This document shows, piece after piece, positions 47,285 through 57,042 of a stretch of DNA of 64,000 nt. This stretch comes from Pelagibaculum spongiae (lineage in GTDB: Bacteria > Pseudomonadota > Gammaproteobacteria > Enterobacterales > Pelagibaculaceae): positions 124,001 to 188,000 of the forward strand of contig NZ_QDDL01000007.1 of the NCBI RefSeq assembly GCF_003097315.1. The letters run 5' to 3'. The position numbers were made by a program, and so were the translations under genes. A model generated the notes under the pieces. It was given only the letters and a program-made list of their open reading frames with translations, made no database searches and was not told the origin of the DNA. The first letter of the stretch is position 1. Each line of letters opens with the position of its first letter.

Positions 47285-47333
47285 CTGCCAGCAATACAAT
47301 TAGTAATGCCAGTTCAATTCTCAGAGCTGGCAG
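47285..47333 (+). promoter_or_regulatory. Inverted repeat in the gap before pglZ
   Basis: CTGCCAGC at 47285-47292 and GCTGGCAG at 47326-47333, exact complements, with 33 bases between. This is the only sizeable gap (65 bases) in the operon after brxU. It could tune pglZ translation or mark the edge where the nested pairs were inserted. Confidence 0.4.
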
Positions 47334-47348
47334 TTATGAGAGCGATTT

Positions 47349-49946
47349 ATGCAATCCCCTGAAATTCAGGAAAACCTCACCCGACTGTTTCAAGACCATC
47401 GTGTTGTATTTTGGCAAGATCCAGATGCAGAGTATTTGGAGTCTATCGGTGACCTGGTGCCTGATGCTGTTCAACTGATCAACCTGAACACTGAACCTAA
47501 GCTGAAAGTAAAAGTGGATCTGGAGCTTGGCTCAGCTGACCAGCGATATCTGATTTATGAGCCTTATCATCAACCGGCTCTGGAAGATGACTGGCTGTTA
47601 AATATACGTCTCTATGCTGCTCCTTTTGCTGCTGATCGCAGTACACAGCTGTTGCAACAGTTGGGGTTGGAAAGCATGACATTGCGCGATCACATCAGCT
47701 TGCGAAAGAAGTTTTTTGCCAGTAAGGCTCGACTGAACGCTCTGAAAAAACGAGTTATCGCTAGCGATGAAGTGGTCATGTTGGACCGAAAAATGATGGC
47801 GGTTCTGGCAAAATGCGAAACCAATGATCTTCCTTCATTACTGATCTCTCTCTATCAAGAGCTTGCCGTTGAAGGTTCTCTGGATAGTGACAGCGTATCT
47901 ATTACCGAGTTTGCTAAGTTCGGGCTAGAGCAAAGTTTCTGGCAACAGGTTGAAACTCTTTTCGGCTATAAGTCCGAGCAGCCTTCGTTAAAGAACCTAT
48001 TACTGTCTATGCTGGTGACCGACCTGAATTATAGCGTCGGAGCTGTGCCAACTAGCATGCAAGCTATTCGTCTTCCAGAAACATCTGAAAGCAATGTTGT
48101 TGTTTGCCTCGGTCGCTGGCGTGACAGTGCCAGCTATTCACAAACCTATGACCAGCTCAGTGCAGAAGCTGCAGACATCCTAAAATTACAAGAACAATTG
48201 GCCAGTTTTCAGACAGATAAGCTGTTCTCTTGCAGCGGCTTTATGCTGATTGAACAGCTCATTGCCAGCCGCTTGCGGGATCAGCTGTTGGCAGAAGCAG
48301 ATAGCTTGAATGAAATGGTTTATTGCAACCGGGTGAAAGAGCGCCAGAGCAGTTACTGGGCATCCAAATTGCTGTCAGACAATGATTATGTGTGCCGTAG
48401 TGCTTTTCAACAGGTTTACAAGGCTCTGGAAGTCGCAGCCCGCTTTATGGCATTGACCGTCAATGATCTGCCCAGCTTTTCTGATCCTACTGAAGGTACT
48501 GCCCTTTATCAGCAGCAATTTTTCAAGATTGATCAGTACTATCGCTTGTTTTGCGAGTCCTGTGGCTATATCAGCGAACAGGGTTGGGATTTGCTTAAGC
48601 CTCTCCTTATTGAAGTAGAAGCCCGATACAGCCAGCGTTACCTGACACCTCTCGCTTTAAGTTGGGGCAAGCTTCTGGAAGATGACTTCCTGAGTAATTG
48701 GCGAATTGAAAGCTCTTTGAACCAACAAAATTTCTTTGAAAGAAAAGTGAGTCCGATTCTCAGCAAGCCTGGTGATCGTCGTGTATTTGTTGTTATCAGC
48801 GATGCTTTCCGTTACGAAGCCGCTGAAGAATTGACGCGAGAGTTGAAGGGCAGCAACCGAGTCAGCGCTGACCTTGAGTCACTGCTGGGGGTTCTTCCCT
48901 CTTACACCAAGCTGGGTATGGCGGCATTACTCCCTCACAAATCCATTACCTATAAAGATAACCGGGTAATGGTAAACGGGAAGCCATCTGCTTCTCTTGA
49001 AGACAGAAAACAACTATTGGAAGCTGTTCGCGGTACAGCCATCAAGGCAGAGCAGTTTATGGCGATGCGCAAGGATGAAGGCCGAGAGTTTGTTCGTCCT
49101 TATCAGGTTATCTATATCTACCACAATCAGGTGGATGCCATTGGCGACAGTGCCAGCACAGAAAGTGGAACCTTTGATGCGGTGCGTAGTTCCATCAGGG
49201 ACTTATCTGCAATCTGTAACAAAATTATTAACAGCTTGAACGGCTCTCAGGTATTTGTGACTGCAGATCATGGCTTCCTCTATCAGGAAAGCGCTCCGGC
49301 TGATATCAATAATCATGGTCGTACCGATGCAGCTGATCTGATTGAGAAGAAAAAGCGTTACGTGATTGGCCATAAGTTAGATCAAAACGATACCGCTTAT
49401 CTTGGCAAGCTTGCCGATACCTCTGGAGCGGATACCGAGTTAAATTTCTGGTTGCCGAAAGGGATTGGGCGCTTCCATTTTATTGGTGGTGCTCGCTTTG
49501 TTCATGGCGGTGCCATGCCTCAGGAAGTGATTGTACCTTTAATCAATGTACGCCAGCTCACAGGTAAAAAAGCTAAAGTCGCCGTAAGCCGAACCACGGG
49601 GGTGACTGTGATGGGTCAGAACTTCCGAATTAGCACGCTACGCTACCGGTTCCAGCTAGTTCAAACAGAGACGGTCAGTGAACGTGTCAAACCGTTGACC
49701 ATAAAGGTCGGCCTTTACGACACGACGTCCGACCCTGAGGCCATCAGTAATATCGAAATGATTCAGCTTACTAGCACATCGTCAAGCCTTGACGATAAAG
49801 TTCAAGACCTTTGGCTGACGCTTGATAACCGTACCTACGATACCCAGAGACGGTATGCGTTGGTGATTCAGAATGCTGAGACCGGCATTGAAGAAGCTAG
49901 GGTTGATGTAGCGATCAACCTGGCATTCAGTATGGATTTTGACTAA
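47349..49946 (+). CDS. pglZ: BREX phosphatase-fold protein PglZ
   Basis: An 865-aa protein, usual for type I PglZ. The alkaline-phosphatase-like core is visible: RRVFVVISDAFRYEAAEELT near residue 478-497 with the nucleophile-region Asp, and VFVTADHGFLYQ near 636 with the metal-binding Asp and His. The N-terminal 450 residues are helical. PglZ is the universal BREX marker and is thought to act as a metal-dependent phosphatase or nuclease interacting with PglX. ATG 47349 follows a 65-base gap containing an inverted repeat. The TAA overlaps the brxL ATG by one base. Confidence 0.95.
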   Translation: MQSPEIQENLTRLFQDHRVVFWQDPDAEYLESIGDLVPDAVQLINLNTEPKLKVKVDLELGSADQRYLIYEPYHQPALEDDWLLNIRLYAAPFAADRSTQLLQQLGLESMTLRDHISLRKKFFASKARLNALKKRVIASDEVVMLDRKMMAVLAKCETNDLPSLLISLYQELAVEGSLDSDSVSITEFAKFGLEQSFWQQVETLFGYKSEQPSLKNLLLSMLVTDLNYSVGAVPTSMQAIRLPETSESNVVVCLGRWRDSASYSQTYDQLSAEAADILKLQEQLASFQTDKLFSCSGFMLIEQLIASRLRDQLLAEADSLNEMVYCNRVKERQSSYWASKLLSDNDYVCRSAFQQVYKALEVAARFMALTVNDLPSFSDPTEGTALYQQQFFKIDQYYRLFCESCGYISEQGWDLLKPLLIEVEARYSQRYLTPLALSWGKLLEDDFLSNWRIESSLNQQNFFERKVSPILSKPGDRRVFVVISDAFRYEAAEELTRELKGSNRVSADLESLLGVLPSYTKLGMAALLPHKSITYKDNRVMVNGKPSASLEDRKQLLEAVRGTAIKAEQFMAMRKDEGREFVRPYQVIYIYHNQVDAIGDSASTESGTFDAVRSSIRDLSAICNKIINSLNGSQVFVTADHGFLYQESAPADINNHGRTDAADLIEKKKRYVIGHKLDQNDTAYLGKLADTSGADTELNFWLPKGIGRFHFIGGARFVHGGAMPQEVIVPLINVRQLTGKKAKVAVSRTTGVTVMGQNFRISTLRYRFQLVQTETVSERVKPLTIKVGLYDTTSDPEAISNIEMIQLTSTSSSLDDKVQDLWLTLDNRTYDTQRRYALVIQNAETGIEEARVDVAINLAFSMDFD

Positions 49947-52012
49947 TGATGAGTGATTCAAACCCAGCCGCCCAAGGTGCCAACATGGATGCTAACGTCG
50001 ATGACTTGCTGATTGAGCAGTTCAGTGGCCGCATTGTTCGCAAGGATTTGACCAAGCAATTAAAAGAAGGGGCAAATGTCCCTGTTTATGTGCTTGAGTA
50101 CCTACTTGGTATGTATTGTTCATCCAATGATGACGAATTGATTCGGGATGGCATGGAGAATGTGAAACGTATTCTGGCCGAGAACTATGTTCGCCCCGAT
50201 GAGGCTGAAAAGATTAAATCACTGATTCGTGAGCGTGGCGCTTATAAAGTGATTGATAAAGTCAGTGTGCGGCTTAACCAGAGAAAAGATGTTTATGAAG
50301 CAACGCTATCTAACCTTGGTATTAAGGATGCGGTGGTTCCTGCAAAGCTAGTTAAAGAGAATGAAAAGCTTCTAACTGGTGGGATTTGGTGCATTGTCAC
50401 GGTTCAATATTATTTTGAAGAAGGGCAGAAGATTTCACCATTTTCGGTTCTGACACTGAAGCCAATTCAGATGCCATCTATGGATTTGAATGAACTGTTT
50501 AGCGCTCGAGAGCAATTCAGCCAGGAACAGTGGATGGATGTTTTGCTCCGATCCATTGGTATGGAACCGGACAACCTGGATGGCCGAGTAAAATGGCATT
50601 TGCTCGCTCGTATGATTCCGTTTGTAGAAAACAACTATAACATCTGTGAGCTTGGCCCAAGAGGCACAGGCAAGAGTCATGTTTACAAAGAGTGCTCGCC
50701 CAACAGCTTGCTGGTTTCCGGTGGACAGACGACCGTTGCCAACCTTTTTTACAACATGAGTTCCCGCCAAGTTGGCTTAGTGGGAATGTGGGATATTGTT
50801 GCTTTCGATGAAGTGGCAGGTATTCGCTTTAAAGACCGTGACGGCGTACAGATCATGAAAGATTATATGGCGTCTGGATCGTTTGCTCGCGGCAAAGATT
50901 CTATTGAAGCAAAAGCTTCCATGGTGTTTATTGGCAATATCAACCAATCGGTTGAACAACTTGTTAAAACCAGCCACCTACTGGCCCCTTTCCCTGAAGC
51001 TATGATTGATACGGCTTTCTTTGATCGCTTTCATGCTTATATTCCCGGTTGGGAAATTCCTAAGATGCGACCGGAGTTTTTTACTAACCGCTATGGATTA
51101 ATCACTGACTACCTTGCTGAGTACATGCGTGAAATGCGCAAACGCAACTTTGCAGATGCAATAGACCGTTACTTCAAGCTGGGCAATAACCTGAATCAGC
51201 GAGATACCATTGCCGTTAGACGAACTACATCAGGATTGTTGAAGCTGCTATATCCCAATGGCAACTTTGATAAAGATGCTGTTAAAGCCTGCCTGATCTA
51301 CGCACTGGAATGTCGACGTCGTGTGAAGGAGCAACTGAAGAAGCTTGGTGGTATGGAATTTTATGATGTGCATTTCAGCTACATCGATAATGAATCGATG
51401 GATGAAACCTTTGTTTCGGTGCTGGAGCAAGGTGGCGGAGCACTTATTCCGGAAGGGCAATCAAAGCCTGGTTTCGTCTACACCATTGGCCGAGGAACTA
51501 GTGGTCTAAATGGTTTGTACCGTCTTGAACTTCAAGTCTCACCCGGTAGTGGCAAGTTGGCTTTGTCTGGCCTTGGTAGTGATACTTCTGCAAAAGAAAC
51601 GGTGAAGATAGCCTTTGACTATTTTAAGGCGAACATCGGACGAATCAGTGCTTCTGCAAAAGTACTCAACTACGATTTCCACCTTCACTTTGTTGAACTG
51701 CAAAATACTGGTGCCTGTAAAGAGCTAGGATTGGCTAGCCTTGTTACATTCGCCTCTGGCTTGCTCAAAAAACCGGTTCAAAACCAGATGGTTGTACTCG
51801 GAAATCTTAGCTTAGGTGGCAATGTAAACCCAGTAACTGGTCTTGCAGAAAACCTGCAGGTGGCTTTTGATGCCGGAGCCAAGCGAGTCGCGTTCCCAGT
51901 CAGTAATGCTGCTGATATAGCGACCATTCCTCCAGAGTTGTTTACCAAGTTTCAGAGCAGTTTTTACGCTGACCCCGTAGACGCCGTGTTTAAAACGCTT
52001 GGTGTTGATTAA
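49946..52012 (+). CDS. brxL: BREX Lon-like AAA+ protein BrxL
   Basis: A 688-aa protein, typical BrxL. ATG at 49946 overlaps the pglZ stop (TAATG); a second ATG follows at once. Walker A GPRGTGKSHVYKE near residue 238 and Walker B DIVAFDEVAGI near 283 mark the AAA+ module. The C-terminal Lon-like domain (about 575-688) keeps the fold (LGNLSLGGNVNPVTGLAENL, then AGAKRVAFP). The position of the Lon catalytic Lys is Asn or lacks the normal motif, and no GPSAG Ser motif is seen, so proteolysis is doubtful. BrxL forms DNA-binding multimers needed for defence in type I BREX. Last gene of the operon, followed by a hairpin. Confidence 0.95.
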   Translation: MMSDSNPAAQGANMDANVDDLLIEQFSGRIVRKDLTKQLKEGANVPVYVLEYLLGMYCSSNDDELIRDGMENVKRILAENYVRPDEAEKIKSLIRERGAYKVIDKVSVRLNQRKDVYEATLSNLGIKDAVVPAKLVKENEKLLTGGIWCIVTVQYYFEEGQKISPFSVLTLKPIQMPSMDLNELFSAREQFSQEQWMDVLLRSIGMEPDNLDGRVKWHLLARMIPFVENNYNICELGPRGTGKSHVYKECSPNSLLVSGGQTTVANLFYNMSSRQVGLVGMWDIVAFDEVAGIRFKDRDGVQIMKDYMASGSFARGKDSIEAKASMVFIGNINQSVEQLVKTSHLLAPFPEAMIDTAFFDRFHAYIPGWEIPKMRPEFFTNRYGLITDYLAEYMREMRKRNFADAIDRYFKLGNNLNQRDTIAVRRTTSGLLKLLYPNGNFDKDAVKACLIYALECRRRVKEQLKKLGGMEFYDVHFSYIDNESMDETFVSVLEQGGGALIPEGQSKPGFVYTIGRGTSGLNGLYRLELQVSPGSGKLALSGLGSDTSAKETVKIAFDYFKANIGRISASAKVLNYDFHLHFVELQNTGACKELGLASLVTFASGLLKKPVQNQMVVLGNLSLGGNVNPVTGLAENLQVAFDAGAKRVAFPVSNAADIATIPPELFTKFQSSFYADPVDAVFKTLGVD

Positions 52013-52020
52013 AACTCTAA

Positions 52021-52056
52021 AAGCCCTCCCCCTTAGTTGTTCATGCTAAGGGGCTT
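52021..52056 (+). terminator. Hairpin terminator candidate after brxL
   Basis: CCCCTTAG / CTAAGGGG with a 9-base loop, extended at the base by AAGCC and GGCTT around a bulge. It lies 17 bases after the brxL stop, the right place for the BREX operon terminator. It lacks a long T-tract. Confidence 0.6.
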
Positions 52057-52294
52057 CGCTAATTTACCACTGTGTAACCAGCATTAGCAGCGTGTAGCTT
52101 TTAACGGGGCTAGCTGGACTAGCAGCATGTTAAAGCGGAAGCTCTGCGACCTTATGATAACTTTTCATACCTGAAGTGCTTAAGCTATTTTGCAAATATG
52201 ATGCTCAATAAATGCTTTGATGAAACCTTGTCTTGCAGGATTGTTCGCTAACAATTGTAAATTATTTAGCTTGGGGCGCAGCTAGCCTAGCAAT

Positions 52295-52330
52295 ATGTCG
52301 ATTGAATCGACATAAAATCGACACGTCCGA
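52295..52330 (+). repeat. TCGACA-rich direct repeat, right copy (possible recombination site)
   Basis: ATGTCGA, 15 bases, ATCGACACGTC, in the same orientation as the copy at 27685-27719. Inside it ATGTCGAT-TGA-ATCGACAT forms an additional perfect 8-bp palindrome. It lies 0.3 kb past brxL. The rest of 52057-52620 contains no supported gene. Confidence 0.5.
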
Positions 52331-52620
52331 ATCTGACAGTTTGCTAATTAGCTTGAGCATAAACGGAGTTTAAAAGTAGAGCTGGTCGACGAAATTAGAT
52401 TTGCAGCTAGCTTTTTCCTCAATTGATTTGCTTTAAGGATCCTTATCCTTTGCCATTACACCCTGCAAAGCTGCTCTCCAATGACTGTACCAAGCCGACC
52501 ATTACTCGGGGCTTATTGGAGTACTTCTATTGAATCGGGTTACGAGCTGCTGTATGCATATAAGCATTTCTATCCAAGGGTTGCATTCGCTCTGATAAGC
52601 CCACTTATGCAGGCTTGTCC

Positions 52621-53265
52621 CTATCTTTTTTCACCCAAAACCTTCAGAGCATCATGGGATTTGTAAATGCTAGCAATGGTCCAGCAATCAACCTTAAACT
52701 GATCTCCGAACAATGGATTAGTGCAGAAATGATATGGATCCCCACCTTTGGTGAGCATTATTTGAACTAATTCAGCTTCATTGACTTCTACAGCCAACAT
52801 TAGAGGAGTATGACCATTAACCGGGCTGGTATGAACTGCATTAGGGTTTGCACCTCTCTCCAGCAATAGCTTGGAAATCTGCAGGAGTTTTTTGTAGTCG
52901 TAACGCTGCTTCTGATTCTCAATATCATTTTTTCTTAACCTGTCCATCCATTCTTGACTTGTAGGGTCTGATGCAAGCTGCTGAAGATGTTTTTTGATTT
53001 CACTATCAGTAGAACCGAACATACTGAAGGAATTTCGACGTACTGTTTCAATCAAAACCGGGTCATCTGGACGTATTTGCTGGAATGCTTCAAGGCATTG
53101 TTTCGTTGTTTTTTTAAGCATACCAATATTCTTTAAGCAGAAGTTCAGTGCAGTTTGCTCATCGGTGTCCCCGCGCAAGTCAACCTCCGCTCTCATATCA
53201 AGCACAGATTCAACAATATCAGGCATGCCTGTTTCAACGGCTTTCAGTAACGGTGAAAACCTCAA
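52621..53265 (-). CDS. Ankyrin-repeat protein, possibly 5'-truncated
   Basis: About 214 aa. Ankyrin helices are evident at the start (FSPLLKAVETGMPDIVESVL) and in the second half (LLERGANPNAVHTSPVNGHT, PLMLAVEVNEAELVQIMLTK), with an unrelated charged stretch between. No ATG is found upstream: the frame is closed by TGA two codons before a TTG at 53265, and the first internal ATG would remove a helix. The original start may have been lost when the IS200-type element arrived about 100 bases to its right. Ankyrin proteins mediate protein-protein contacts. No effector domain is seen, so function is unknown. Confidence 0.7.
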   Translation of the reverse strand: MRFSPLLKAVETGMPDIVESVLDMRAEVDLRGDTDEQTALNFCLKNIGMLKKTTKQCLEAFQQIRPDDPVLIETVRRNSFSMFGSTDSEIKKHLQQLASDPTSQEWMDRLRKNDIENQKQRYDYKKLLQISKLLLERGANPNAVHTSPVNGHTPLMLAVEVNEAELVQIMLTKGGDPYHFCTNPLFGDQFKVDCWTIASIYKSHDALKVLGEKR

Positions 53266-53370
53266 TTTTATTCAATAATAGCCGAGATTTAATAGGTACA
53301 GTATCTGTCACAGAAGTTAACAAAAACGAAATTAGCTGATTGTTTAATCTGTTACCCAATAACTCAACAA

Positions 53371-53944
53371 CCACCGGCTAAAGCCGGTGGGTTCGTCTTA
53401 CGGACTGAAAGTCCGGATACGGGTCCAAGACCCGTTGCTGGCGACTAACATTCCGTTCGGAAATTATCTGCTACTTTTGGCTCGAAATGATGCTCTAAAT
53501 ATTCCTTTATCATTTCTTCCGTCACATCACCTGAAGTCACACAAAAATAACCCCTCCCCCAAAAATGCCGACCCCAGTATCTTTTCTTCAAATCAGGAAA
53601 ACTCTCAAAAAGCTTTGTTGAGCTTCTTCCTTTGATTCGACGCATGATTTCGCTTGCAGCTATATTGGGTGGCGCAGACACAAAAAGATGGACGTGATCT
53701 TTACTAATCACACCCTTCAAAATTTCTATTTCAAAAGCTTGGCAAGTTTCTCTTATCAACTCTCTAGCTCTTAAACCTACATCACCTTTGAGTACCTAAT
53801 AACGATATTTCGTTACAAATACAAAGTGATATTGAATTTTAAACGCAGTATGACTTCCGTAGCGATATTCCAAAACACTGCCCACTCAGCCCTTCAAACG
53901 AAACGCTAAATTATCATAGCTAAAGCTGACCGGCTAAAGCCGGT
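53371..53944 (-). mobile_element. IS200/IS605-type element with terminal hairpins, decayed
   Basis: Subterminal hairpins at both ends share the sequence ACCGGCTAAAGCCGGT (53371-53390, extended to CCACCGGC/GCCGGTGG, and 53929-53944). The left end also has two more short hairpins at 53401-53415 (CGGACT/AGTCCG) and 53419-53435 (ACGGGTC/GACCCGT). Such hairpins are the single-strand recognition sites of Y1 transposases. The transposase inside carries a stop codon. Confidence 0.7.
53445..53885 (-). pseudogene. IS200/IS605 TnpA (Y1 transposase) with internal stop
   Basis: From GTG 53885 the frame reads EYRYGSHTAFKIQYHFVFVT, KYRY, then TAG at 53796-53798, then VLKGDVGLRARELIRETCQ in the same frame to a stop at 53445. 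The HUH motif is DHVHLFVSAP. The catalytic Tyr helix is WGRGYFCVTSGDVTEEMIKE. All landmarks of a roughly 145-aa Y1 transposase are present, but the stop after residue 29 prevents a full product unless suppressed. Confidence 0.8.
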
Positions 53945-54046
53945 GGTTTTAACCTTATCATTGGAGAATAAATAAAACAGGGCAAGCCCTCTCGCCTGTG
54001 GCTCGCCTCTTACGGAGCGGGGTATTTTTAGTGCAAACCTGCTAGA

Positions 54047-54509
54047 AAATCGCCAACTGATTTTCTTGATGTAAATTTTCGTACTTTTTTCTTTGGTTTT
54101 TTTACATATTTGCCAATCATCTGCTCGTCACCGCACTAGCGAAATATCCATCCGACCAAAACTCTCCACTCCACAATTAGTTTTTCACTTCTGGGCATCG
54201 CTTGAATATTTCTCGTACCGTTATACTTTTCATAAGCCTTACCAGTTTCGTCACGCTGTACATGGCACCGATTGCTCTAAAAAATGCACATAATTTCCGT
54301 CTGTTCTTATCTCAAGGAATGTAACTTCATATTTCAACTCAATATCAAGGCATACGTTTCTTAATTCTTTTTAAATTCGACCATTGAACACAACCCTTTG
54401 GTATTTAGCTGTAAAAACAAGATAATATAGGAAAATAGTTACATTATGGCTCTTATGAATAAACTCGATCATGGCAAAATATTATACCAAAATCACGCCG
54501 CAAGCGGCG
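54047..54509 (-). pseudogene. Second IS200-type TnpA remnant
   Basis: Minus-strand fragments in shifting frames: LVFTAKYQRVVFNGRI, ELRNVCLDIELKYEVTFLEI, RTDGNYVHFLEQSVP, then VKLVRLMKSITVREIFKRCP-type text, and LWSGEFWSDGYFASAV. These are the ordered blocks of the classic IS200 transposase. The HUH motif has become YVH and several stops occur. A hairpin CGCCGC-AA-GCGGCG at 54496-54509 followed by AGAATTAAAC is the usual IS200 left-end structure. Dead element. Confidence 0.7.
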
Positions 54510-54525
54510 GAGAATTAAACCCGAA

Positions 54526-55551
54526 GAGATTAAACAATGGACAGTCACTTTCGTGAAGCCAATTCTCAAAAGAGCTAACTACATTTACTCCTGAATTAAA
54601 TAATTTGAATGTTTTAATTTGTTTATTTTCACAAAACGAAGCAAGCACGCACCTATGATTTATAACTGTTGCTTTGAAAAAAAACCTGGAAATATTTGCT
54701 GTTGCTTTCCCACCTTTTCCTATTGCCACATATAATTTCACATTCGGAAATCGCGCCTTCCCTGAATAAAATCACAATCTCTTTGATTGAAATAGTCAAA
54801 AAACTCATAGCAAAACAATCTCTTCAGAAGTCATGTTCGCACAAACAACAGCGCCAAACAAACTATTAATGCATTACATGAAAATCAGCAAGCGTTAAAA
54901 TAAAATAAAATATTAGACAGACTATGTCGGCGTAATACAAAGAGAATTATTAATTAAATATCATAACCTTAACATATCACAGGCTTTTTTTAGTCGTTCG
55001 CCCTGTATTTCGTTGGCTCGAAAATTGAAGGCTAAAAAACCAGCATCTGATCCACACATCTCTAGAAAAAACCAGCTGAAATGAAGGGTTGACTTCACAT
55101 TAAAGAAACGCCAATTTAAATACCAGAAATGCAACCCAACAGTTAAGAAATGGTCGCCTGCAACAGCACTTGTGAAATCCACCTGCTTTTACATATAAGC
55201 TATATTTTCAAGCAGATTGTTTCCTCCAGATCCAGTAGAATTAATCTATTATGTTGATCGTTATTTTAAAATAAAATTTGATTTTATTAATGCCTATGAT
55301 CTATCTCTTAAGTTATCTGAATTCTTAGTTAAAAATAAAAGCAGCATGCAAATGCAAACATTCCTGCACATGATAATAGTAACATTTAGTTTCAAAACAT
55401 ATTCGATTCACAAGAAATAACTTTACGATTAAAAAATATTGAAATAATTTATGCTGAAATTTACGCCATCAGTGCATATGTCCCATAAACATGCCACTAG
55501 TGAGTAAAAAATTAATCTTAAGACACGAATGTACATACTAGGAGTACAAGA
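54526..55551. other. AT-rich spacer before the GMT trio, mostly empty
   Basis: No strongly supported gene. A minus-strand 73-codon frame at 54961-55182 (GTG start; HFWYLNWRFFNVKSTLHFSW, then AGFLAFNFRANEIQGERLKK) and a plus-strand frame at 55217-55420 look somewhat protein-like and could be remnants. The last 20 bases carry AGGAG, the ribosome site of the first trio gene. Confidence 0.4.
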
Positions 55552-57033
55552 ATGAAAATAGCTCCAATTGCAAGGAATCATGTTGTTGTTAGGCAAAGAA
55601 CAGCAGGCAAACATTCTACTGTGATACCTGTTCTTTACTTGGGAACAAGCGCCGGTTACCACGTAATGTGGGCTCTTGTTGATTATTTTGTCAGATATTC
55701 TGCCAACTCTGATGCCTGGAAGAGAAACGTAGCGAGAGCAGTCGGGTTGTTCTATGACTATGATAAAGCCAGAAATAGAAAAGTTCATTCGAGTAAAATT
55801 CTTCTTAGAGAGTTCGTTCAAGATTTTTGTTTTGGGACCATCGATCCTGAGTCACATTTAGACACAACAGGCCTGTACTGGGCACCGTCCGGACTGCGTG
55901 TAGCAAAACGAATCAGTGCAGCGCTTGAAAATTTTATAATTTGGCTTGAATTTGAAAAAGATCAGCACTCAGGATTACTGGATTACATTTCTAAATGCCG
56001 CGAAGGTGAGAAGATCACTCTCAGAGAACTTCATGCAGGATATAGTATCGCCAAATTTTCGATGCTAGAGCATCTGAAAGACCCAAGAAACATAGCACGA
56101 AGATTACTAAGTAAAAAAACAAGATTTGGATATCAATTCGGCGATGATCCTTCCTCCTCACTAATAGCTGGAAATGATTATAAGTGCTTTCCCACCGAAC
56201 TAATATCTCCAATCCTTGAGCATGGTTTCATCAAGAATGAGTATGCATCAAACATTTTCGAACGTGAAGATATCACAGCAAAAATGATTTTTCTTTTGTT
56301 AGTGCACACAGGCCTGAGAAAAGGGGAGCCTCTGCATCTTTGGGTTAGTGACGTGATTATTCCATTCGATTCGCATTGCAGAGTTACTCTTCGGCACCCT
56401 TCCTTTGCACCAACAAAAATAGCAGGAGAACAATACGATAGGCGTACTTATCTGCTTCAAAGAAAACTAAGACCTCGTAATGACAATTACAATAATAAAA
56501 ACTACAAAGTAGGCTGGAAGCAGCTCGATGTAGATCGCAAAGAGTTTAGTGCTGAAGCATTTTGGCTCCATGAGTCATCACAAGCCATATTTGCAAAGCT
56601 TTATTCTATATATTTGAATTATTATCGCGCACCTTTACTAGAAAGATACAAAAAAAACCATGGCACCGATCATCCTTTTTTATTCGTAGCCGCTGGAATA
56701 AATAGAACGACCGGTGAAAGCTTCGAAGGTGCTCCACTTTCTTTGGCTGCGCTTGAAAAAGCATATGACAAAGCTCTAGATCGAACTCAAAAAAAATTAA
56801 ATATTAAAATACCTCGCGGCAGAAGCTCTAACATGAATCTTCACTGCTTAAGACATCATTATGCAAAAGCAATGATGATGTCTGGTGTTACTGACAAAGT
56901 AATTCAAAAATGTCTTCATCATAGAACAATCAATTCACAACAAGCCTACAAAACATTGTCTTCAGAAAAAATTAGAGCGATGCTAAGCGAATTCACGATA
57001 ACCGCTACGCTACCAGAAAACATTAATATATAG
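55552..57033 (+). CDS. gmtY: Tyrosine recombinase, GmtY-like (gamma-mobile-trio)
   Basis: A 493-aa protein, ATG 55552 with AGGAG eight bases upstream. Catalytic-domain landmarks of tyrosine recombinases: Arg in LVHTGLRKGEPLHLW near residue 254, H-x-x-R in HCLRHHYAKAMM near 430, and LHHRTINSQQAYK near 457, giving the second His and the nucleophile Tyr. The N-terminal ~200 residues are the DNA-arm/core-binding part. It is the first of three consecutive genes with the size order of the GMT module (about 490, 1000 and 230 aa) known from gammaproteobacterial defence and effector islands. Stop and the next start are adjacent. Assignment is from order, size and motifs, without alignment. Confidence 0.8.
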   Translation: MKIAPIARNHVVVRQRTAGKHSTVIPVLYLGTSAGYHVMWALVDYFVRYSANSDAWKRNVARAVGLFYDYDKARNRKVHSSKILLREFVQDFCFGTIDPESHLDTTGLYWAPSGLRVAKRISAALENFIIWLEFEKDQHSGLLDYISKCREGEKITLRELHAGYSIAKFSMLEHLKDPRNIARRLLSKKTRFGYQFGDDPSSSLIAGNDYKCFPTELISPILEHGFIKNEYASNIFEREDITAKMIFLLLVHTGLRKGEPLHLWVSDVIIPFDSHCRVTLRHPSFAPTKIAGEQYDRRTYLLQRKLRPRNDNYNNKNYKVGWKQLDVDRKEFSAEAFWLHESSQAIFAKLYSIYLNYYRAPLLERYKKNHGTDHPFLFVAAGINRTTGESFEGAPLSLAALEKAYDKALDRTQKKLNIKIPRGRSSNMNLHCLRHHYAKAMMMSGVTDKVIQKCLHHRTINSQQAYKTLSSEKIRAMLSEFTITATLPENINI

Positions 57034-57042
57034 GTGGATGAT

